Origin: Actinomycetota bacterium
Lineage (GTDB): Bacteria; Actinomycetota; Acidimicrobiia; Acidimicrobiales; CADCTF01
Assembly: GCA_019348305.1 (NCBI GenBank)
Contig: JAHWJQ010000165.1
Location: 1 to 5,039 of the forward strand
Direction of reading: 5' to 3'
DNA length: 5,039 bases
The notes under the pieces were generated by a model, which was given only the letters and a program-made list of their open reading frames with translations, made no database searches and was not told the origin of the DNA. Both the position numbers and the translations under genes were made by a program. Shown in pieces: positions 1 through 4,978 of the stretch (positions within the stretch are counted from its first letter, which is position 1; every line of letters starts with the position of its first letter).

Positions 1-419
1 AATCAGCCCTACGTGCCGGCGGCCTCTGTAGGGGCCGCGTGGGAGCGAGTCGGGACGGCGGACCTATCACTTGCTCGTCCAGGCGACGGTCCCCTGCGAG
101 CCGGCGATAGGCGTAGTCGCTCTCCTCGAGATCGTCACACTCGACCCCTCGACGCACCGTCGTCCTGAACGACGCCAGCGAGGTCGTCACCCGGCGGCAG
201 GTCGTCGTCCCTCCCGTCCTCGGCGAACGGTTCGTCCCAAGCTGACGAGGTCGCGCACGGGCACCGCCCCATCCTGCCCGCACTGCTTGCGGGACTCGGC
301 ACCAGACGCCCCTTCTAGGTGCGCCCTGGCACGGTCCGGTGCTCGGGGCAGCTCGCGTACGTCGCGCCCCGAACGCTATAGAGCGGCCAGCGCCGGCCGG
401 GCTCTGGCACACTCGGCGG
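1..419. other. Upstream region without a confident gene
   Basis: No frame here reads convincingly as a complete protein. The left edge holds an inverted repeat, CCCTAC (7-12) with GTAGGG (28-33), overlapping an alternative stem GCGGCC (19-24) with GGCCGC (33-38); either could end transcription of a gene outside the window. On the minus strand two pieces in different frames look coding in composition: an acidic stretch read from about 318 down to a stop at 137-135 (includes DEPFAEDGRDDDLPPGDD), and a piece read from a GTG at 157-155 towards the left edge (includes DDLEESDYAYRRLAGDRRLD). They join only by assuming a frameshift, so they may be relics of a decayed gene or chance GC-rich reading. 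The last 14 bases are the promoter-like box of the next gene. Confidence 0.4.
406..419 (+). promoter_or_regulatory. Leaderless-type -10 box of the Gly-Gly protein gene
   Basis: GGCACACT (406-413) lies exactly 6 nt before the ATG at 420. Its last six bases, CACACT, fit a relaxed actinobacterial -10 (TANNNT-like), so transcription would begin at or beside the start codon, giving a leaderless mRNA. No Shine-Dalgarno sequence is seen. The same GGCANNNT-N6-start layout recurs before the starts at 4387 and 4895, which supports it as a real signal of this genome. No clear -35 is visible. That it is a promoter is inferred from position and recurrence. Confidence 0.55.
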
Positions 420-812
420 ATGAGCGTCACAGTGGTCGTTCGCGACGAGACACCAGCGGGTCGCTCGCTGGGAGAACAATCGTTCACGTTCGACGAGAAG
501 GTAACCCTCCGGGACCTGATTCGCTTCCGGGTGCGGGAGGAGGTCGCTCGGTACAACCTGGACCGAGGCCCGAAGTTCTTCGGGCTCGTGCAGCCGTCGG
601 ACACCGAAGCGACGCTGAACGGCTACCGGCTCCGGGCGCCTCGCACCCTGGACTGGGAGCGGCAGGCCGACATCGCTGTCATCGGCTTTACGAAGAACGC
701 CTTTTTCGTCCTCGTCGGTGACCGGCAGGTCGAGGATCTCGACGAGGAGCTGGAGTTGCACGAAGCAGACGACCTCGCATTCGTGCGGCTCGTGCCCCTC
801 GTCGGCGGGTAG
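420..812 (+). CDS. Small beta-grasp (ubiquitin-like) protein with C-terminal Gly-Gly, partner of DUF4132
   Basis: 130 residues, soluble, no signal peptide or membrane segment. Predicted order: strand 2-9 (SVTVVVRD), strand 18-24, helix 28-45 (VTLRDLIRFRVREEVARY), an inserted middle part 46-80 with the block GLVQPSDTEATLNGYRL, a second helix near 80-93, strand 95-100 (FFVLVG), a LDEELEL turn 107-113, and a last strand 119-125 leading into PLVGG-stop. A hairpin, a helix, then a strand running into a terminal Gly-Gly is the plan of ubiquitin, ThiS and MoaD, where that tail is adenylated and thiolated or conjugated. The fold is inferred by eye; the exposed GG is seen directly. The protein is longer than ThiS or MoaD (about 65-90 residues) because of the middle insertion. 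The ATG at 420 was chosen over an in-frame ATG at 339: the added residues are not protein-like and a promoter box sits just before 420. The DUF4132 gene starts two bases after its stop, so the two are probably coupled and work together. It could instead be a non-conjugated scaffold. Confidence 0.92.
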   Translation: MSVTVVVRDETPAGRSLGEQSFTFDEKVTLRDLIRFRVREEVARYNLDRGPKFFGLVQPSDTEATLNGYRLRAPRTLDWERQADIAVIGFTKNAFFVLVGDRQVEDLDEELELHEADDLAFVRLVPLVGG

Positions 813-814
813 CG

Positions 815-3244
815 GTGCGGCTGTTCAAGCGCAACGCAGCGCAGGACGACGCGCTCGGCGAGTTCGTGGTCGAACCGTTGCGGGAGACCATCGGCCTGTA
901 CCGCGGGTGGCCACGACCGAAGCTGTCCACCTTGCCGCTCGGCCAAGCCCTCACCGGACGGAGTGACGAGGAGCTCCGCGCCTCTGCCTTCATCCTGCTG
1001 CGCACCTTCGCTGGCGGCGGCAACCACATCAAGCTCGAGCTGTTGAGCCTTGCCCTGTCCACGATGGGTCGCCGCAAGCTCGCATGGACACCGGAAGAGG
1101 CGTCGCGGGTAGTCGCGGAAGCGACTGCCGCCGGCGGGGTCGACTACCAGACGTCCGTCGGAGGGTTCGTCGCTGCGGTCCTCGAGCAGGCGGGCGGCAC
1201 CACCGACCCCGCGGCGGTCGCCCGCTACAGCCAGCTCCTCGGCTCCACGCTGTCTCCGTCGGATGCCGCGCGGCTCCTGAACCGGCTCCGGCCCTTCACG
1301 CCAGAGCTTCGAGGGCCCGTCGACCTGCGGGTGGTGAGCGACGGCGACGGTTGGGGTCGGAGCGTCCGCGCTCTGCTCAAGCAGATCTCTGACCCGACGG
1401 GTGTCGACGACCTTCTCCACCACCTTGGGTCGTCGGCGACGCGGCCCTCGAAGAAATGGCTCGCCCGCACTCGAGACCTCGTCACGGCGGCGCCAGCAGG
1501 ACCTGAGCTCGTGCGGTCGATGCTCCAGGACGTCCTCGCATTCGACCTCCAGCCCGGCCGAGACCAGTGGTCGGGGCCGGTCCTGTTCACGGGAGCCAAC
1601 GCCGAGGTCGCTCGCGGCGCCGCGTTCGCGGTGGCGCTCAGCGACCAGCCGGATGCTTCGCTGCTCGGCGACGTCGCCGCCTACTCGGGTACGACGAGCG
1701 GAGGTTCCGGCGTCGCCCGCGACGAGAAGGTGGCGAACGGTTGCGTCGCCGCGCTCGGGCTGATCGGGACCGATGACGCCGTCGCCGCCCTCACCCGGGT
1801 GCAGCAGAAGGTCAAGAACCGGAACGTCCGCAAACAGGTCGACCGCTCGCTGGTCGAGGCGGCCAATGCAGCCGGCACCAGCGTCGACGAGCTGATCGAA
1901 CGGTCCGTGCCCACCCACCGACTCGGACTCGGCGGCTTCTCCGAGTCCCGCCTCGCCGACCGAGAAGTCCGCGTCGCCGTCGACGGCGACAAGGTCCGGG
2001 TCCTCGTCGCCAAGCCGGGCGGTGGGTGGACGTCGACAGTTCCCGCCCGGATCCGGGACGACCATCCGTCGGAGCTCGCGGCACTTCGAGCCGTGGCGAA
2101 GGAGGCGACAAAGACGCTGGTCGCCGAACGGACTCGACTCGAATCCCTTCTCGCCTCGGACCGCTCCTGGCCGCTCGCCGAGTGGATCCGCCTGTACAGG
2201 GACCACCCGCTCACCGGGGCTTGGGCAGCACGCCTGCTATGGCAGGTAGAAGACGCGACCGGCAGCAAGTCGGTCCGGGTCGACGGCGCCAACCTGGTGG
2301 CCGTCGACTCGACCCAGGTGACCGCTGCCATCGACGCCGTCATCCGCCTGTGGCACCCGATGGCGGCGCCCGCCGACGAGGTCCAGCAGTGGCGCGACGA
2401 GCTCGAGCGCCTCGGGCTTCGCCAGCCGTTCAAGCAGGCGTGGCGTGAGGTCTACCTCCTCACCGAGGCCGAAGAGCGGACCGAGACGTACTCAAACCGG
2501 TTCGCCGCCCACATCCTCCGCTATCCCCAGGCGTTCGCCTTGATGAAGGGCCGTGACTGGGCGACGGCCGCCCTCGGCTACTGGGACGGCGGGTACGACG
2601 GCAACGCCACGAAGGTCTTCCCCGGCGGCCGCTGGCGCGCCGCGTTCTTCTACGACCTCGTCGAAGACGCCGGCGACAACTACGGGACGCCGAGCCTCTG
2701 CTCCACCGACCAGGTGCGCTTCCAGGAGCTCGTCGGCATCGCGTGGGAGACGATGCCGCTCACGGCCGTTCCGCCGCTGGTGTTCAGCGAAGCCATGCGT
2801 GACGTCGACCTCTTCGTCGGGGTCGCGTCAATCGCTGCGGACCCGGAGTGGGCCGACCGGGGAGAGGAGCGGCACCTTGACTACTGGCACCAGGCGTCCT
2901 TCGGTGACCTCAGCGAGTCAGCGGCCACGCGTCGGATGGCGCTTGAGAGGCTGCTGCCGCGAATGAAGATCGCCGACCGAGTAAGCCTCGACGGCCGCTT
3001 CCTCCGCGTACGAGGAACTCACCGCACCTACAAAATCCACATCGGGTCCGGGAACATCCTCATGGAGCCGAACGACCAGTACCTGTGCATTGTTCCGTCA
3101 CGGGACAAGAGCCTGGACCGAATCTTTCTCCCGTTCGAGGAGGACGGCGGGCGCCTGAGCGTCATCGTGTCGAAGGCGCTCCTTCTTGCCGAGGACGACA
3201 AGATCACCGACCGGTCGATCCTGTCGCAGATCTCGCGTCGCTGA
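815..3244 (+). CDS. DUF4132 (MolR-like) domain protein
   Basis: 809 residues, cytoplasmic, no signal or membrane segments. The N-terminal half is largely helical; a HEAT-like pair near 306-346 (AALGLIGTDDAVAALTRV, then a basic KVKNRNVRKQVDRSL helix) is followed by DELIERSVPTHRLGL (358-372), as in DUF4132 proteins. The DUF4132 core includes REVYLLTEAEERTETYSNRF (544-563), AAHIL (564-568) and GRDWATAAL (579-587). The C-terminal block has FSEAMRDVDLFVGVAS (657-672), MKIADR (717-722), YKIHIGSGNILMEPNDQY (739-756), then FLPFEEDG and LLLAEDDKITDRSILSQI near the end. These signatures make family membership firm; biochemical function is not established. E. coli MolR and YehI (about 1,200 residues) are longer, and I see no WGR motif here. 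In E. coli such genes lie near a MoxR ATPase and a VWA protein; neither is in this window. The GTG start at 815 follows the upstream stop by two bases, so translation is probably coupled. A 527-codon ORF on the opposite strand here is a codon-bias shadow. Confidence 0.96.
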   Translation: MRLFKRNAAQDDALGEFVVEPLRETIGLYRGWPRPKLSTLPLGQALTGRSDEELRASAFILLRTFAGGGNHIKLELLSLALSTMGRRKLAWTPEEASRVVAEATAAGGVDYQTSVGGFVAAVLEQAGGTTDPAAVARYSQLLGSTLSPSDAARLLNRLRPFTPELRGPVDLRVVSDGDGWGRSVRALLKQISDPTGVDDLLHHLGSSATRPSKKWLARTRDLVTAAPAGPELVRSMLQDVLAFDLQPGRDQWSGPVLFTGANAEVARGAAFAVALSDQPDASLLGDVAAYSGTTSGGSGVARDEKVANGCVAALGLIGTDDAVAALTRVQQKVKNRNVRKQVDRSLVEAANAAGTSVDELIERSVPTHRLGLGGFSESRLADREVRVAVDGDKVRVLVAKPGGGWTSTVPARIRDDHPSELAALRAVAKEATKTLVAERTRLESLLASDRSWPLAEWIRLYRDHPLTGAWAARLLWQVEDATGSKSVRVDGANLVAVDSTQVTAAIDAVIRLWHPMAAPADEVQQWRDELERLGLRQPFKQAWREVYLLTEAEERTETYSNRFAAHILRYPQAFALMKGRDWATAALGYWDGGYDGNATKVFPGGRWRAAFFYDLVEDAGDNYGTPSLCSTDQVRFQELVGIAWETMPLTAVPPLVFSEAMRDVDLFVGVASIAADPEWADRGEERHLDYWHQASFGDLSESAATRRMALERLLPRMKIADRVSLDGRFLRVRGTHRTYKIHIGSGNILMEPNDQYLCIVPSRDKSLDRIFLPFEEDGGRLSVIVSKALLLAEDDKITDRSILSQISRR

Positions 3245-3255
3245 CCATCATCAAC

Positions 3256-3421
3256 ATGGCGACAGAGTCGGCGCAAGTGACCGAACGAGGTGGCGTACAC
3301 CACGCCATCAGGCCCTCTACCCGTATCGGTGCCGCGCGTGGTGCTCGAGCCAGTCGGCGCACTTCGCCTTGACCCTGACACGCAGAGCGCCGCGTAGGGG
3401 TGCCCCGCCGGAGTGCCGACC
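3256..3421 (+). pseudogene. Possible frame-broken fragment of a small Cys/His protein
   Basis: An ATG at 3256, 12 nt after the DUF4132 stop, opens a frame reading MATESAQVTERGGVHHA. From about 3308 another frame takes over with better GC3 and reads ALYPYRCRAWCSSQSAHFAL, a spacing of Cys and His that loosely recalls small zinc-ribbon proteins with a C..C..WH core. Joining the halves needs a single frame change near 3305-3310. The second frame runs into the cloverleaf element at 3422, so its true end is unknown. No family is recognised, and chance coding-like reading in GC-rich DNA is a serious alternative. Confidence 0.2.
3291..3307. terminator. Weak hairpin after the DUF4132 gene
   Basis: TGGCGT (3291-3296) pairs with ACGCCA (3302-3307) around a 5-nt loop, 47 nt after the DUF4132 stop codon. 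There is no T-tract, so it is at most a weak or non-canonical terminator. The cloverleaf element at 3422-3470 is a stronger structure and could serve the same role. Confidence 0.25.
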
Positions 3422-3470
3422 GTCAAGGGCGCTTCGCGTCCCTGCGGGACGGCCTGCGGCCGCCCTTGAC
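3422..3470. repeat. Perfect 49-nt cloverleaf palindromic element
   Basis: An outer 8-bp stem GTCAAGGG (3422-3429) pairs with CCCTTGAC (3463-3470). Packed between them, with no unpaired base, are three hairpins, each with a triplet loop: CGC-TTC-GCG (3430-3438), TCCC-TGC-GGGA (3439-3449) and CGGCC-TGC-GGCCG (3450-3462). All 49 bases lie in a stem or a 3-nt loop, giving a four-way junction. This is directly visible. Such structure suggests a REP/MITE-like intergenic element or a structured RNA or DNA site rather than a simple terminator, and there is no T-tract. It shares its ends (GTCAaGGGCG ... CTTGAC) with the element at 3549-3663, suggesting a family. Copies elsewhere in the genome cannot be checked here. 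Confidence 0.75.
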
Positions 3471-3548
3471 CGCCGCCCGCCGGCGGGGAGATGAGGTGAC
3501 CAAGGAGCCGACGGCCAGCCATCGGCTCGAATGAACCGCAACGATCAG

Positions 3549-3663
3549 TGTCAGGGCGATGACGTCGTCGCGCCCTCACATCGGTGCCGCACCTCGTCTT
3601 GCGGCATCACGAGCCCGGCCTCCGGCCGGTGGTCGCCCTCCCTTCGGGAGGACCCTCTTGACA
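3549..3663. repeat. Larger multi-hairpin element related to the cloverleaf
   Basis: The outer ends TGTCAGGG (3549-3556) and CCC-tct-TGACA (3653-3663) pair with one 3-nt bulge. Between them lie four hairpins: a near-palindrome CGATGACGTCGTCG (3557-3570, one T-G pair), GGTGCCGC with GCGGCATC (3583-3608, 10-nt loop), CCGGCC-TCC-GGCCGG (3615-3629) and CCTCCC-TTC-GGGAGG (3637-3651). Unlike the 49-nt element it has short unpaired linkers. The shared termini, triplet loops and same orientation about 80 nt away suggest two members of one palindrome-rich intergenic family. The right end contains a -35-like TTGACA (3658-3663), but I see no matching -10 at a normal distance. Confidence 0.55.
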
Positions 3664-3681
3664 GGAGCCGCTCTTTTAGAG

Positions 3682-3845
3682 ATGCCGTTCAACGTGCGGC
3701 TGAGGGCGCAGCTCTGGGAATCGTCCGATGAGGGCTGCAGCCAACAGATCAACCGTTCGCGCTGGAGCTGGCAGGGCGTGGTTCGTCGGGCATCATGGGC
3801 GACATCGGACTCGGCGAACGCACCTACGAGCCGTTCTTGCTGTAG
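3682..3845 (+). pseudogene. Frameshifted small gene of unknown family
   Basis: The ATG at 3682 opens a frame reading MPFNVRLRAQLWESSDEG. Around 3735-3750 coding quality passes to the frame one base back, which reads QPFALELAGRGSSGIMG, then DIGLGERTYEPFLL and a TAG stop at 3843-3845. Both halves have protein-like composition, and the second has strong GC3. Neither stands alone: the first frame drifts into Ser/Arg-rich nonsense, and the second has a TGA at 3729-3731 with no good start just after it. One missing base would restore a protein of about 54 residues. A true frameshift (pseudogene), a sequencing or assembly error, or chance are all possible. I do not recognise the family. It begins 18 nt after the larger hairpin element. 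Confidence 0.45.
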
Positions 3846-3983
3846 CGATGCGCGCCGAGGTGCCGATCCTCGCGCCTCCGGCGGCCGACCACCTCCGAAG
3901 CCCTGTCCCTGCGCCTCGCGCGCCCGAATGTTCTGTCGCGGCGGCTTGGGCTCGGCGGCCGTTCCGGTCGGCTTGACTACGTA

Positions 3984-4265
3984 ATGGTGGACTTCGTCGT
4001 CTACGTCGACTGGCCGCAGGAAGGCGCAAGGGATGACGCTCTCCGCTCGATCAACGACGCCTGGCCACAGGACGACGAGTCGTTCTGCTCCTCGATGGAG
4101 GCGGACGTTGTCGAACTGAGTTTCGGTCTGGCCGCGGCCTCCTACGAGGAGGCCGCTCGCCTGGCGATCGCTCGAGTCCGTGTCCTCGACAGCTTGCTGA
4201 CGGGAGCGCCCGCCAAGGTCACCGTGTACTCGGACGACGGGTACTTCGTGCAGGAGTTGGAGTAG
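3984..4265 (+). CDS. Small alpha/beta protein of unknown function
   Basis: 93 residues, acidic, cytoplasmic, no signal or membrane segment. The layout looks like strand (VDFVVYVDW, 2-10), helix (ARDDALRSINDAW, 15-27), strand (ADVVELSFGL, 40-49), helix (SYEEAARLAIARVRVLDSLL, 53-72) and strands (AKVTVYSDDGYFVQELE, 77-93). This alternating order with a hydrophobic strand ending in Tyr-Val-Asp-Trp resembles a ferredoxin-like small domain, but I recognise no family or active site. The ATG at 3984 is the only ATG or GTG in this frame after the stop at 3843-3845 other than the GTG right next to it (3987). Shine-Dalgarno complementarity is not evident, and GGCTTGACT just upstream only loosely resembles the GGCANNNT box of other starts. 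The 321-codon ORF on the opposite strand is a shadow. Confidence 0.8.
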   Translation: MVDFVVYVDWPQEGARDDALRSINDAWPQDDESFCSSMEADVVELSFGLAAASYEEAARLAIARVRVLDSLLTGAPAKVTVYSDDGYFVQELE

Positions 4266-4372
4266 CACGGAGGTACCGCTCGGCGTGGGTCCGTCCGTCG
4301 GTCCCAGCAACGCCGTCGACGGCGCCCGAGCACCGATCACTTCTTCGCGCTGGCCGTACGACGCCGGGGCCA

Positions 4373-4386
4373 GGCAGTCTGTACGG
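4373..4386 (+). promoter_or_regulatory. Leaderless-type -10 box that decides the start at 4387
   Basis: GGCAGTCT (4373-4380) is followed by 6 nt and then GTG at 4387, the same layout as at 406-419 and 4881-4894. It gives this gene its own probable promoter, separate from the gene ending at 4265, and favours the GTG over in-frame upstream starts. Promoter activity is inferred. Confidence 0.5.
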
Positions 4387-4695
4387 GTGCCGTCGAGTGC
4401 GATCGAGCGGTTGAGGGCGATGTGGGAGGCCTGGAAAGACGTCCCCTTCCCTGAGGTAGTGGACAAGCACGACGAACGTTGGGACGACGTCGATCCCGGT
4501 CTCGTAGACGCTGAACTCGCCGGCCTCATCAGCCACGTCATCGACCGGAGCCAACTTCGGGAGGATCAGCGGCAGATGCTCACATCCTTGTTGGACGATC
4601 TGCAGTGGGTGCTGGAACACGTCCCCGCGGAAGCTCGGCCGTACTTCGAGCGTCTTCGAGAAATGAGCCTGCTCGCACGCGTGGCGAGACCATAA
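4387..4695 (+). CDS. Small acidic helical protein of unknown function
   Basis: 102 residues, rich in Asp and Glu, predicted almost wholly helical and soluble. Visible parts: an amphipathic start (SSAIERLRAMWEAWKDVPFP, 3-22), an acidic Trp-containing turn (DKHDERWDDVDPG, 26-38), a helix (LVDAELAGLISHVIDRSQL, 39-57) and a long C-terminal helix pair (REDQRQMLTSLLDDLQWVLE, 58-77; then ARPYFERLREMSLLARVA). No catalytic motif or known family is recognised. Small acidic helical proteins in accessory regions are sometimes immunity or regulatory partners, but nothing here proves that. GTG 4387 was chosen because residues encoded upstream (4285-4386) are not protein-like and because of the box at 4373; an internal ATG at 4420 is possible but would cut the first helix. 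It lies 121 nt after the 93-residue gene. Confidence 0.8.
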   Translation: MPSSAIERLRAMWEAWKDVPFPEVVDKHDERWDDVDPGLVDAELAGLISHVIDRSQLREDQRQMLTSLLDDLQWVLEHVPAEARPYFERLREMSLLARVARP

Positions 4696-4708
4696 GTGCC
4701 GGTAGTCG

Positions 4709-4740
4709 CGCCCGGGACCGACGAGGCTGAGCGCCGGGCG
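4709..4740. terminator. Possible GC-rich hairpin after the helical-protein gene
   Basis: CGCCCGG (4709-4715) is complementary to CCGGGCG (4734-4740) across an 18-nt loop, 13 nt after the stop at 4693-4695. No T-tract follows, so this is a weak candidate and may be chance in GC-rich DNA. Confidence 0.2.
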
Positions 4741-4880
4741 GCACGAGGTGTCGCGCGCCGAAGATGTGATCGCTCTGCCCCCGGGGAGCCAGAGGCGGCG
4801 TCGACATCATCCCCGACCAGCTCCTGCGCCTCTGGGCCTGAGCCGGGAACTTCGTCGCGTCGTGGGCCAAGGAAACTTCA

Positions 4881-4894
4881 GGCACCATAGAGGC
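4881..4894 (+). promoter_or_regulatory. Leaderless-type -10 box before the start at 4895
   Basis: GGCACCAT (4881-4888) precedes GTG 4895 by exactly 6 nt, the third instance of the GGCANNNT-N6-start layout. If the 27-codon ORF is not real, this box could still drive the membrane-protein gene starting at 4975 with an 80-nt leader. Confidence 0.45.
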
Positions 4895-4978
4895 GTGTCA
4901 CCGATTGGTAGGCGGGTCCCGATTGCTGGGCTGGGCCCAGCTGGCGTCAGCCTGATCCCGCTCGGAATCGGCGGGTGA
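4895..4978 (+). CDS. Possible short hydrophobic peptide or broken start of the next gene
   Basis: 27 residues, VSPIGRRVPIAGLGPAGVSL followed by IPLGIGG. It has a basic start then a Gly/hydrophobic run, as in a first membrane segment. Its start has a leaderless-type box and its stop overlaps the next GTG in a GTGA (4975-4978). It could be a leader peptide translationally coupled to the downstream gene, or the frameshifted first membrane helix of that same protein. Codon third positions are not strongly GC-biased, which counts against it. The terminal GG is probably just part of a glycine-rich segment. Confidence 0.3.
   Translation: MSPIGRRVPIAGLGPAGVSLIPLGIGG

Larger units (their letters stand above)
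3245..3983. other. Gene-poor region with hairpin elements and broken ORFs
   Basis: This 739-nt stretch separates the DUF4132 operon from two small genes and has no intact gene I can support. In order it holds a weak hairpin (3291-3307), a possible cysteine-containing gene fragment (about 3256-3421), a perfect cloverleaf repeat (3422-3470), a larger imperfect multi-hairpin element (3549-3663), a frameshifted small gene (3682-3845), and about 140 GC-rich bases before the next start in which I see nothing definite apart from a small CGCC-TCC-GGCG hairpin at 3873-3883. The 11-mer ATCGGTGCCGC occurs at 3325-3335 and 3580-3590. Stacked palindromes and broken frames suggest a decay or insertion zone rather than a plain spacer. 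Confidence 0.6.

Noticed and set aside
339..419. N-terminal extension of the Gly-Gly protein from an ATG at 339
   Set aside because: The extra 27 residues are not protein-like and would bury the promoter-like box that ends 6 nt before the ATG at 420.
71..721. A 216-codon + strand ORF
   Set aside because: Arg/Ser/Pro-rich shadow that overlaps the well-supported gene at 420-812 in another frame.
623..2206. A 527-codon ORF on the minus strand, antisense to the DUF4132 gene
   Set aside because: Low-complexity Arg/Gly/Pro/Asp-rich composition, no domain, and it mirrors a gene with strong family motifs; it is a GC-codon shadow.
3422..3470. tRNA gene, because of the cloverleaf shape
   Set aside because: Too short, no acceptor/T-arm consensus (GTTCRANNC) and stems of the wrong lengths.
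3325..3590. Direct 11-mer ATCGGTGCCGC at 3325-3335 and 3580-3590 as insertion boundaries
   Set aside because: The match does not extend beyond 11 bases and no transposase or consistent ends accompany it; chance in GC-rich DNA is likely.
3422..3663. CRISPR array or integron attC sites
   Set aside because: There are no regularly spaced direct repeats with unique spacers, and no paired RYYYAAC/GTTRRRY core sites; the two elements differ in size and inner sequence.
3658..3686. Sigma-70 promoter with TTGACA at 3658-3663
   Set aside because: No -10-like hexamer at 16-18 nt; the TTGACA is part of the hairpin element's arm.
3628..3893. Long-range inverted repeat GGTGGTCG (3628-3635) and CGACCACC (3886-3893)
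   Set aside because: Only 8 bp, 250 nt apart, with the first copy next to a stronger local hairpin.
3576..4541. A 321-codon ORF on the minus strand
   Set aside because: It lies across two better-supported + strand genes and the hairpin elements, and its composition is Ser/Arg/Pro-rich without recognisable structure.
4895..4978. Second Gly-Gly-ended modifier
   Set aside because: At 27 residues it cannot form a beta-grasp domain; the GG sits in a glycine-rich hydrophobic segment.
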